This document shows, piece by piece, positions 7,971 through 16,065 of a stretch of DNA of 64,000 nucleotides (the stretch's first letter is position 1; the number at the start of each line of letters is the position of its first letter). The notes under the pieces were generated by a model. The model was not told the origin of the DNA. It saw nothing but the letters and a program-made list of their open reading frames with translations, and ran no database searches. The DNA is from Deltaproteobacteria bacterium. GTDB taxonomy: Bacteria > Acidobacteriota > Thermoanaerobaculia > Multivoradales > JAHZIX01. The DNA lies in NCBI GenBank assembly GCA_022601195.1, contig JAHZIX010000010.1, positions 124,001-188,000 on the forward strand. Direction: 5' to 3'. A program made the position numbers and the translations under genes.

Positions 7971-10276
7971 GAGGTGCCTCTCATCAAATCGATGGTGACC
8001 ACATTCTGTGCAGCATCGGTGAGGCGAAGCAAGAGAAGGCGAATATCGCTAGGTACTTCGACCACCAGAGTCTCGACCTCTCCATCCAGCATACCGTCCG
8101 CAACCGGAGCCGGCTGCCATTCTCCCGCATTGACGCTGTAGACGGCTTCACGAAGCGGATTCCAAGCATCCCGCACCTTCACTTCGAGGCGATCGTCCTT
8201 GCGGCGAAGGCTCTCGACTACCGGCGCTGAGTGATCGATCGTCACCGGTTGGGTGACCCGGCGCCCGATCAAAGCCTCTTCGCTTCGATTTCCCTTACGG
8301 TCCGAGGCGGAGAGGCGAAATCGATAGAGACCATCAGGAAGCACCGTGGCATCGAAGCTATAGGAGGTGCCTTCCAGATCCTCCGCCATGGAAAGCCAGT
8401 CCCCGCTCTCGCCCGGCTGGTCGTCCGCAGCTTCATCTTCACCGGCAGGGCGGAATTCCAAGTGGTAAATGAGGGGGTCTTGATTCGGGTCCTGTCCCTG
8501 CCACCGCAGCGAACGGTAGCCCAGCTTCCACAGCGGTTTCAAGCGACTCTCGCTCCGGCTGCCATCCATGTCGAGAGTGGTAAAAATGCCATCGCGGGTC
8601 GGGTGGGCCGGCTCGAAGGCTTGCAAACCGGGATTGAAATTCGAAGGCACCAGAATCTGGCCCGGCTGCAGCACCACGAGGTCTTGGATCTTGGGCTTCA
8701 GGTTGCGCTGTAGGTAGGACAGCTGTGTTCCATCCAGGCGGGGGGACTCGCCCTTGCCCGGAATGAGCAGCGCTCTCCATTGCACGTAGCGCCCGATGGG
8801 GATGGAGGAAAGGGGAATCTCTTCTCCCTTCTGCTCGGCGCTCCAAGGCGCCCAAGTGGCATCCGGAGTAGCGCTCAGACCACTGCGAAAGGCGAAGCTG
8901 AGACTGCCTCCAGGAGGAACCTTGCCTTCCCACCGGAAGCTTCCGAATCGGGCGGGCTGACCGGCATCCAACACCCGACTGATGTAGGAGCCTTTCTCTT
9001 CGCTGCCTGAAGCAGCGCGATAGAAGGCTGCCCCATTGGTGGTTCCAAAGGCCAGTCCGTTCTCGCTGGGGAGAAGGCGGACCAGCTGTCGTTCCACCGA
9101 CTCCTTCTCCAAGACCATTCCCACATCGCGGTAACTGTAGAGCTTCCCCTCTTGGCCCGTCGCCGCCCACAAACGCCCTTGAGCCCACAACAACGAGTAA
9201 ACGGTTTCGTCCTGGAAAGACCACAGGCTATCCACCGATCCATCCAGAGACAGACTGAGAATCTCGCTTCGGCTCCCGGAAAAGGAAGCGGGACGACTCC
9301 CGATGGTGGAAGGATCCGCCGCCTTGTCCGTCGTCACCTCTACGGAGACCTCGCCATCCGTTTTTGGAGCCGCGGAAGGTGTCGACGAAGGGCTCTTGGA
9401 AAGATCCACCAGGCTGGCTTCCGACGCCACCGCAGCAGCATACAAAGCTCCGTCCGCCCCGGCGGTCAAAGCGACGATCTCCGGCTGAACCGCGTCGAAA
9501 ACCGTCCGCGCCTTGCCATCGGGGCTGATGTGGAGCACCAAACCTTCCCCGGCGGTGCCTACCAGGACGCCACCTTGGTCCAGCGGCAGCAGGGTCCGCA
9601 GATGAACATCATGGCTGTCGAAAAGGACGCGGCCCTCCCCCTTGTCATCCACGGTAAATAGCTTGCCTCGAGTCCCCGTTGCCACCAGCAAATCGCCATT
9701 GGAGGCCCGGCGGATGTCCCAAATATAGGTCTCTTGGGGGTCAAAGAACGGTTCGCCGGAACCTCCTGCGGTAATTCGGTAGATCTTCCCGTTGGGCGAG
9801 GTACCAGCAAAAATGGAACCATCCGGATCGCTCCACAAAGCGAACACTTCCGGTTCCGGAGCATCGAAGACGACCTCTACATTGCCCTTAGAGTCGAGGT
9901 GAAGAACCCGGCCATCATTGCCGGTCCCCAGCAACCAGCCATCCGGGTGGGCCGCCGCCGTCAGCAGAAAAGGCTCATCCAACTCTGCCAGGCGATCCAT
10001 TCGCTGGGCGAGGAGAAGGCGGCCAAGGGCATCGAGACGAACCCCTTCCAACTCACCGGCCAGAAATTCTGCCCCGCCTTGGGACTTGAAAATTCGCACT
10101 CCACTAGCTTCCGCGGTGGAAACCAGAAGAAAAGAAGACAGAAGAAATACCAGAAAGGCACTGTAGAGGAAGGCTCGGTGCTTCAAGGCGGCTCCTAGGA
10201 TGACGGGTTTGAAAGGTTTAAGGTGTGGGATAGGGATCTTCCGGAGTCTCTGCTCTCGGCGCCACGGTAAGGTCAC
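7967..10276 (-). CDS. Exported beta-propeller protein with Ig-like C-terminus
   Basis: A 769-residue envelope protein with a late signal sequence (hydrophobic stretch about residues 34-57 ending in TAEASG). The first half repeats a motif of the form DG-x-L-x-x-GT-x-x-x-G-K-[LI]-x-x-[IV] about every 40 residues (for example GTGNDGRVLHLDSKG and AGTSPNGKIYRI), which indicates a beta-propeller. The second half looks like FN3/Ig-type sandwiches (for example LPDGLYRFRLSASDRKGNRSEE). The GTG start overlaps the upstream stop (GTGA); coaD overlaps its own stop. Binding of a polymer or assembly role is possible; no catalytic residues are visible. Confidence 0.8.
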   Translation of the reverse strand: MTLPWRREQRLRKIPIPHLKPFKPVILGAALKHRAFLYSAFLVFLLSSFLLVSTAEASGVRIFKSQGGAEFLAGELEGVRLDALGRLLLAQRMDRLAELDEPFLLTAAAHPDGWLLGTGNDGRVLHLDSKGNVEVVFDAPEPEVFALWSDPDGSIFAGTSPNGKIYRITAGGSGEPFFDPQETYIWDIRRASNGDLLVATGTRGKLFTVDDKGEGRVLFDSHDVHLRTLLPLDQGGVLVGTAGEGLVLHISPDGKARTVFDAVQPEIVALTAGADGALYAAAVASEASLVDLSKSPSSTPSAAPKTDGEVSVEVTTDKAADPSTIGSRPASFSGSRSEILSLSLDGSVDSLWSFQDETVYSLLWAQGRLWAATGQEGKLYSYRDVGMVLEKESVERQLVRLLPSENGLAFGTTNGAAFYRAASGSEEKGSYISRVLDAGQPARFGSFRWEGKVPPGGSLSFAFRSGLSATPDATWAPWSAEQKGEEIPLSSIPIGRYVQWRALLIPGKGESPRLDGTQLSYLQRNLKPKIQDLVVLQPGQILVPSNFNPGLQAFEPAHPTRDGIFTTLDMDGSRSESRLKPLWKLGYRSLRWQGQDPNQDPLIYHLEFRPAGEDEAADDQPGESGDWLSMAEDLEGTSYSFDATVLPDGLYRFRLSASDRKGNRSEEALIGRRVTQPVTIDHSAPVVESLRRKDDRLEVKVRDAWNPLREAVYSVNAGEWQPAPVADGMLDGEVETLVVEVPSDIRLLLLRLTDAAQNVVTIDLMRGTS

Positions 10277-12321
10277 CGCAAGCTCCCAGAGTGATCGACC
10301 TCCAGATCTACCCGAACCATGCCCTCGAGGGGAATTTCCTGACGCCGAGTTTCTCGGCGCACAATGGCCAGATTGAGAGCCTGGGTACTGCCGGTGCTAG
10401 CGGAGCTCCAGAGGGAACGTACGGATCCGGGCAACTGGGGTAGCACCTCACCGTCCGTGGCGATACCGTCTGCTGCCACCATCCCCAGAACCACCAGATC
10501 CCGACGAGAATGAAGGGAGCGCAGCACCCGCAATTGCTGCTGGTAGTCCACCGGAGCTCCCGGCTCGATGGCGAAACGGGCAGCATCGCTGCTGACTCCA
10601 TCTCCAATCATGAGATAGAAGGAACCCTTGGGCAGATCTTGCGGGATGTCCACGTCCAGGCTCAGGCGCTCCCTCTCTCCCCCGAAACGGACCAGGTCGA
10701 GGTAGATCCGCGCGGTTTCCCCGGGACGCACTCGGGTTCGCTGAGCATGACCTCCCACCAATTTGGCCAGCCGCTCTCCGGAGCTTCGCTCCAACTCCAC
10801 GTCGACTCGCTGCACGTCGACGTTCTGGAGAGGAGTCTGCAAAGCCATGGCACCGAAGGTGAGCAGGTAGATCGCGGCTTGGTTGCCAGCGTTGTTGCCA
10901 TCGAAAGTCTGGTCGACCAGCAGGTCACCGAATTCTTCCAGGGCGAAGCGAGCGCGCAGATTGAGGCCCTGGGGCCCCGTAGTATGTCCGGCGCTATCGA
11001 GACAACCAAGGGTGGCCACAGCGAGCAGCGTCGGCAACATTTGACGCAACTCCGACATCTCCATATGGAACTCCCGGGGCTCTGCGATGCCATCCCCGGA
11101 AATGCTCAGAGTGAAGGGCATCGTTGGCGCTCGGGCGTTGAGCCGCCCAGAAATGCCCACCTTGCGATCTTGTTCAAAGGCCCCTACCGTCGGCCCCAAA
11201 TTGGAGAGTTTGAACGAATTGGCCGTACTGGAAATCACTGTAATGACCTCCGCCGCGGCCATGGGAAGGCTCACGGGGCCAAAGCCTAGAAACGGGTGAC
11301 CGAAGGCCAATACCTGTTCTCCAAAGCGGTCGGTGACCGTACCGGTCGCTGCCAATTGAAGGTCGCCTCGAATCAGCGCCGCCGCCACGGGACTCCCGGG
11401 CGGCAAAGACAGATCTAGACCGGAAGCTCTTCCGAGGCCACTGCCGGCATTGGCAGGAACTCCCGGACCTGCACTCAAGGGGCGGAGGGAACCCGCTGAC
11501 GCCACCGTCCCGAGGCTCCTCTCGAGGAGCCCCCGACTCGGTCCACCAAAGCCGCCAGCGCTCCAGACGATGCCGGGAACGCCCCGGTCCGAGCCTTGAG
11601 GCCGTAGCTTCGCCAGCTCTTTCTCGAGCAGGTCGAGGGGCAGGTTTCCACTCACTAGATCCTTTAGGGTCACCGCTGGACCAGCCCAGCTCACCGCAGC
11701 CGAGTTGGTGTTTCGTGAGAAGTCGGCTCGGGAGGAACCGTCGCGGGAGGATCGGTCCATGGCGGGCAAGCTCCCTACCGCCGCCAACTTTCGCATGGCG
11801 TCGATGGGAGTGATGCCGGCGATGGCCTCCTTGGAGTAGTTCCATCCGAAAGCAACGGCGCCGGCCAAACGACCGTCGATATAAACGGGGCTGCCGCTCA
11901 TGCCAGCGATGACGCCACTTTCTTCCAACCCTTGTCCGGTTAGTCGAGCGATGATGGCGCTGGACTGGGGAGACGAATCCCTCAACACGCCCAGCACCTC
12001 GACCTCGAAACGCTCGGTTTCCTGCCCAGCGAAAACGGACAGCCCGTAACCTCTTTGACCACGGGAGATCTCGTCGATGGAAATGGTCGAAACCAAGCCC
12101 TCTCCCAAGGGGATCTGGCTCACCGGTAGATCCGGGAACGACGGCTCCTGAGGAGCATCGGTAGCGAAGGCCAAACCTCCAAAGGCCAGCCCTCCAATGG
12201 CCAGCCCTCCAAGAGCGAGCAACCAACCGGCGAACACCCGTCCGGCGAACATCCGTCCGGCGGCCAACGGTCCGGCAGCCAAACAAGTCACCGCAGCGCT
12301 GTCTTTCCTCGATCGATTCAT
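10273..12321 (-). CDS. SpoIVB-like S55 serine peptidase
   Basis: An exported, trypsin-fold serine peptidase of 682 residues. GVIAGMSGSPVYIDGRLAGA at about 137-156 carries the SpoIVB (S55) active-site box. The N-terminal hydrophobic signal is built from repeated GGLA[IF] pentapeptides (about 38-52). A long C-terminal beta-rich region of about 350 residues has no family I recognise. The ATG at 12321 was chosen because the longer in-frame reading would run through tsaC and has non-coding composition. In Bacillus SpoIVB acts in sporulation, but here no sporulation gene is nearby; S55 homologues occur in non-sporulating Acidobacteriota. It overlaps the propeller gene by GTGA. Confidence 0.85.
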   Translation of the reverse strand: MNRSRKDSAAVTCLAAGPLAAGRMFAGRVFAGWLLALGGLAIGGLAFGGLAFATDAPQEPSFPDLPVSQIPLGEGLVSTISIDEISRGQRGYGLSVFAGQETERFEVEVLGVLRDSSPQSSAIIARLTGQGLEESGVIAGMSGSPVYIDGRLAGAVAFGWNYSKEAIAGITPIDAMRKLAAVGSLPAMDRSSRDGSSRADFSRNTNSAAVSWAGPAVTLKDLVSGNLPLDLLEKELAKLRPQGSDRGVPGIVWSAGGFGGPSRGLLERSLGTVASAGSLRPLSAGPGVPANAGSGLGRASGLDLSLPPGSPVAAALIRGDLQLAATGTVTDRFGEQVLAFGHPFLGFGPVSLPMAAAEVITVISSTANSFKLSNLGPTVGAFEQDRKVGISGRLNARAPTMPFTLSISGDGIAEPREFHMEMSELRQMLPTLLAVATLGCLDSAGHTTGPQGLNLRARFALEEFGDLLVDQTFDGNNAGNQAAIYLLTFGAMALQTPLQNVDVQRVDVELERSSGERLAKLVGGHAQRTRVRPGETARIYLDLVRFGGERERLSLDVDIPQDLPKGSFYLMIGDGVSSDAARFAIEPGAPVDYQQQLRVLRSLHSRRDLVVLGMVAADGIATDGEVLPQLPGSVRSLWSSASTGSTQALNLAIVRRETRRQEIPLEGMVRVDLEVDHSGSLR

Positions 12322-12356
12322 TCCGGGCCGAACCCCTTTCCTTCCATTCCGAGTAC

Positions 12357-13028
12357 TCAATGTCCCAGCGAGTCTCTCTCCGGGATAGGGAGTCGTTCCA
12401 GTGGAAAAGCTCCTCGTCGCAACACGTTCCAAGCCTCTCCCTCCCAGCTTACCAGGGTCGAGGGAGGACCTCCGGGCAGCTTGCCGTCGTCGACCAACCA
12501 ACACCGGCCAGCCACCAGGGTGGCCACTTCGGCCACCTCCAAGAGGGGACCCTGGCCGCTCCGATTGGCGCTGGTGGCGGTCACCGGCCCCAACTCTTCG
12601 AGCAACCTTCGGAGCCGGTCGTGAGCCGGCACCCGAACCGCCAACGTTCCTAAACCTGCCGCCGCCGGGAGGGTCTTTCGCAAAGGCAGCAAAGCGGTCA
12701 ACGGCGCCGGCCAAACAGCCCACAATGCTTCCAACACAGCCAACGGTGCATCGATTCCGAGTAGTTCGAGATGATCCCGATGGGCGACCATCACCGGTAG
12801 GGCCTTCCCCGCTGGCCGCCCCTTGATGGTAAATACCTCAGCAACCCCACTAGGGTTGCAGGGATCCGCTGAAAGGGCATAGCTCGACTCGGTAGGTAAG
12901 GCAATGACCTCCCCCGCCCCGAGAGCCTGCTGCAATGGCTGGACGGACTCTCCCCAATGCCATAACCGAGGTGAACCCTCGTCCCCTTGGTTTGCCGAGG
13001 CCCGATCTTCCTTAGCGCAATGGGGCAT
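12357..13028 (-). CDS. tsaC: Sua5/YciO/YrdC-type threonylcarbamoyl-AMP synthase
   Basis: Predicted to make threonylcarbamoyl-AMP from threonine, bicarbonate and ATP for tRNA t6A37 modification. The YrdC fold is shown by VIALPTESSYALSADP near residue 43, the KGRPAGKALPVMV nucleotide-site motif near 70 and the SANRSG motif near 155. At 223 residues it is of TsaC length and lacks the C-terminal Sua5 domain. Its ATG directly follows the recN stop (TGAATG). It could be a YciO-type paralogue, which I cannot exclude. Confidence 0.85.
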   Translation of the reverse strand: MPHCAKEDRASANQGDEGSPRLWHWGESVQPLQQALGAGEVIALPTESSYALSADPCNPSGVAEVFTIKGRPAGKALPVMVAHRDHLELLGIDAPLAVLEALWAVWPAPLTALLPLRKTLPAAAGLGTLAVRVPAHDRLRRLLEELGPVTATSANRSGQGPLLEVAEVATLVAGRCWLVDDGKLPGGPPSTLVSWEGEAWNVLRRGAFPLERLPIPERDSLGH

Positions 13029-14792
13029 TCAAGACATCGCCTTTCGGCGCCGCTTTGAGGCTCCCTTCCGGGCACTGGTTCTCAATAGCTCTTCGGCGTG
13101 AGTGCGAGAGATCTCCGTCACTTTCTTTCCAGCGAGCATACGGGCGGTCTCCTCCATGCGCTGCTCGCCGTCCAGGAGGGACACCTGCGTGTGGGTCCGA
13201 CCGCTACGCACCACCTTGGCGACCTTGAAATGACCATCCCCAAAACTGGCGACCTGAGGGAGATGAGTCACCGCGAGGATCTGACCACTGGCTGCCAAAC
13301 GTTGTAGTTTCCTACCCAGGGAAGCTGCCTGAGAACCTCCCACTCCCGTGTCTACCTCATCGAAAACCAGGGTCGGCTGGGCGCTGGCCCGCTCCCCTCC
13401 CGCCGCCAGCTGAAGAGCGAGGGACAACCGGGACAGCTCGCCACCGGAAGCTACTCGAGCCAGGGGCTGAGTCGCCTCACCAGGATTGGGGGAAAAAAGA
13501 AAGGTCACCTGATCGGTGCCCATGGGCCCGAACTCGATGCCTTGGCCAGCTTCTTCCAAAGGACTATCGCGCCAGGGACGGGGCTCTAAAGCCACCTCCA
13601 AACGAGACTTGTCGAGCCCCAGCTCAGCCAATTCCTGAGCCATACGCTGCACCAGCGACTCTCCCCAGGTGTGGCGAGCCCTAGAGAGAGCACTGGCCTC
13701 CCGGCGGTAATCTTCGAGGGCTTTCTGAGCCTTGGCGCGCAACGCATCGGAGCTCTCCGAATCGCTTTCCAGCCCCGCTAACTCTTCTTGAAGAGTTTCC
13801 CGAAGGCTGAGGATCTCGTCGACGCTGCCGCCATATTTGCGGCACAACCGCTCGACCACCGCGAGGCGCTCTTCGACAGCGTCCAGACGACCGGGGGAGG
13901 TGTCGAGCTCATCGAGGCGGTGGCGCAGATTGCCGGCCAACTCCTCGGTTCGGATGCGTACCTCTTCGAGCTCCTGAAGCCAACCGTCCACTGCGGGCTC
14001 CCAAGGGAGAATCTTGCGCAATTGGGCAGCACTGCGGGCCAACCTCGCCGCCGCGGCCCCTTCTTCGTCCGCCAGCAGATCCAAGGAGCTCCCCAGGGCT
14101 TGGCCAATGGCCTCTCCATGGCGTAGCTGTTCTCTCTCCCGGCGAAGATCCTGATCCTCGCCGGCCTGGAGATCCGCGGCGTCGATCTCAGAAGTCTGAA
14201 AGCGCAGTAGGTCGATGCGCTCCCACCTCAGTCGCTGGTTGCCGGTCAGGTCCCGAAGCCGTGAGGCCAGGTCTTCGTAGGCATCGAAGGCTCTGCGGAC
14301 CTTGTTGAGGAGAGGAGTCGCCGCCGCCCCTCCGCTGCGATCCAACCAATGCCTTTGCAGGTCCGGAGCGATCAATCCGAGCTCCTCCCGCTGGCCGTGA
14401 ATGCGCAGAAGAAAAGGAGCCAATTCCGAAAGGAGTCGCAGAGTGGTGGGCTGATCGTTGATGAAGACTCGGTTGCGACCCCCGCGGCTGATCTCCCGTC
14501 GCACCAACAACTCACCCTGTTCTGGCCCTTCCTCCGACTCCAGACCGGCGGATTCCAGCAGCTCTTGCCATCCCCCGGGGGACAAAGCAAACACTCCGCT
14601 GACGGTCAACCTCTCGGCACCGGTGCGAATCAACTCATGGCTGGCGCGCCCCCCGGCCAATAGAGTCAGCGAGTCGACGACGATGGATTTGCCAGCGCCG
14701 GTCTCTCCGGTGAGCACATTGAGGCCCGGCCCGAAGCGCACCGAAGCACTCGCGAGGACAGCAAGATTCTTGACGTGGAGCTCTCGCAGCAC
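13029..14792 (-). CDS. recN: DNA repair ATPase RecN
   Basis: An SMC-like ATPase of double-strand-break repair. The 587 residues have the Walker A GETGAGKS at about 29-36, a long central coiled coil, and the C-terminal Walker B region VFDEVDTGVGG followed by VTHLPQVASFGD, a RecN hallmark. It starts with GTG at 14792, 11 nt after the stop of the FHA-GGDEF gene. Length and motifs are complete. Confidence 0.96.
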   Translation of the reverse strand: MLRELHVKNLAVLASASVRFGPGLNVLTGETGAGKSIVVDSLTLLAGGRASHELIRTGAERLTVSGVFALSPGGWQELLESAGLESEEGPEQGELLVRREISRGGRNRVFINDQPTTLRLLSELAPFLLRIHGQREELGLIAPDLQRHWLDRSGGAAATPLLNKVRRAFDAYEDLASRLRDLTGNQRLRWERIDLLRFQTSEIDAADLQAGEDQDLRREREQLRHGEAIGQALGSSLDLLADEEGAAAARLARSAAQLRKILPWEPAVDGWLQELEEVRIRTEELAGNLRHRLDELDTSPGRLDAVEERLAVVERLCRKYGGSVDEILSLRETLQEELAGLESDSESSDALRAKAQKALEDYRREASALSRARHTWGESLVQRMAQELAELGLDKSRLEVALEPRPWRDSPLEEAGQGIEFGPMGTDQVTFLFSPNPGEATQPLARVASGGELSRLSLALQLAAGGERASAQPTLVFDEVDTGVGGSQAASLGRKLQRLAASGQILAVTHLPQVASFGDGHFKVAKVVRSGRTHTQVSLLDGEQRMEETARMLAGKKVTEISRTHAEELLRTSARKGASKRRRKAMS

Positions 14793-14803
14793 GGAAACGC
14801 GCT

Positions 14804-15781
14804 CTACGTTTCGGAGTTAAAGACGGAAACCCGATTTCGGCCTTCCCCCTTGGAGATGTAGAGGGCGCGATCCGCGGATTCATAGAAGTCCTTGGGCTCC
14901 GCCATCTCCTGGTCCAGCTGGGCAACCCCGCAGGAACAGGTGATCTTGACCTGGGTATCGGCGTACTCAATCACCGTTTCCGCTACCGCCTGGCAGATTT
15001 TCTCGGCGAGCAGCCTAGCTCCGGCCAGATTGGTTTCCGGAGCCAGAATGACGAATTCGTCGCCATACATGCGGGCGAAGATCTGCTCCGGTCGCAAATG
15101 CTTGCGCACCACTGAAGTGAACTCCTTGAGCACGAAGTCTCCGCACAGGTGGCCGTAGCTATCGTTGACTGCCTTGAAATCGTCCAGGTCGATGACGATG
15201 AGGGTCAAAGGCCTTTGATGTCGCACACAACGGGCAAACTCCCGGTGGAGCTCTTCCTCGTATTTGCGCTTGTTGTAGATATCCGTCAGGCCATCCCGGG
15301 TCACGAGTTGGTAGATGGCCTCGTGATAGGCGTTCTCCACGTCCTTCTCGTGAAGGAACTTGAAATGGACGCTCGCTGCCTGGAACCGATCACCGCTCTT
15401 CAGAGGCTGTGCTCCCACGATGGATCGACCGTTGAGATAGGTGCCATTGGTGCTACCCATGTCTTCCAAGGTCACCTCTGGGCCACGATGGGTGAGACGG
15501 GCGTGCTGACGAGACACCGAAAGGACTTCCGGCAGGCTAATCTCGATCTCCGTCGACCGGCCTAGTACGAGGAGAGAGCCGGGGATAAGCCGAAAACGGG
15601 TACCTAACCGCTTGTCTTCCGGGTGAGCGATGAGAATGACATTGGCTTCGATGTCGGTGCGGGTCGAGCCGCGCTCCAGCATCAGACCTTCTACGGTGTC
15701 GCAGGTCTGCGTCTGACCGGTACCTTCTGACGAGGACAAATCGATGCTGTCCGTCGAGGGATCTTCGGGTCTTTTATTCAC
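14804..15781 (-). CDS. FHA-GGDEF protein with variant YGDEF active site
   Basis: A cytoplasmic signalling protein of 325 residues. An FHA domain (about 65-140) has the GR, SVSRQH and DMGSTNGTYLNG phosphothreonine-binding motifs. It is followed by a GGDEF domain (about 160-320) whose signature reads YGDEF at 239-243, with Tyr in place of the first Gly. No RxxD inhibitory site precedes it. Mg-binding and substrate residues (IDLDDFKAVNDSYGH) are present, so diguanylate cyclase activity is possible but uncertain. GTG start. It heads the recN-coaD operon, and it lies 284 bp from the divergent Ser/Thr kinase, a possible source of the phosphothreonine ligand. Confidence 0.9.
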   Translation of the reverse strand: MNKRPEDPSTDSIDLSSSEGTGQTQTCDTVEGLMLERGSTRTDIEANVILIAHPEDKRLGTRFRLIPGSLLVLGRSTEIEISLPEVLSVSRQHARLTHRGPEVTLEDMGSTNGTYLNGRSIVGAQPLKSGDRFQAASVHFKFLHEKDVENAYHEAIYQLVTRDGLTDIYNKRKYEEELHREFARCVRHQRPLTLIVIDLDDFKAVNDSYGHLCGDFVLKEFTSVVRKHLRPEQIFARMYGDEFVILAPETNLAGARLLAEKICQAVAETVIEYADTQVKITCSCGVAQLDQEMAEPKDFYESADRALYISKGEGRNRVSVFNSET

Positions 15782-15860
15782 CGTGACCTGAGCTCGCTTG
15801 AAATTTGGATCATTTACCAGGGTCGTTCACCTTCCGGAAAACCGACCGGTCTCCGCGCGG

Positions 15861-15929
15861 CCTCGCTGGGGCGGGTTCTCTTACCTCGCTGGAAGCACGG
15901 AGCTTTCCTCGCTGGGAGCACGGAAGCTA
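15861..15929. repeat. Three 23-bp direct repeats in the kinase/GGDEF divergent region
   Basis: Units begin at 15861, 15884 and 15907, each starting CCTCGCTGG; units 2 and 3 agree over almost the whole length (CCTCGCTGG[AG]AGCACGGA...). The exact 23-bp spacing places them on nearly the same helix face. They end next to TTGACG (15930-15935). A possible -10, TATACT, lies at 16022-16027 before the kinase. The rest of the 284-bp gap shows nothing clear. Confidence 0.75.
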
Positions 15930-16065
15930 TTGACGGATTTGAGGTTACCACCGGCCGCTGGGAGCGTCAATAAAGGACCCAGGCATCTTCCCCGGCTTCT
16001 GAGTCGGCGGCTTTTTGGCGCTATACTAGGCCTGACATCCTCTTCGCCAACTCAAGGAGGCCGCC

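Noticed and set aside
12322-12723. 134-codon N-terminal extension of the S55 peptidase frame
   Set aside because: It overlaps tsaC on the same strand in another frame, is very rich in Gly/Arg/Pro, and a signal peptide begins just after the ATG at 12321.
15861-15929. Short CRISPR-like array
   Set aside because: The three units are contiguous with no unique spacers and no cas genes are present.
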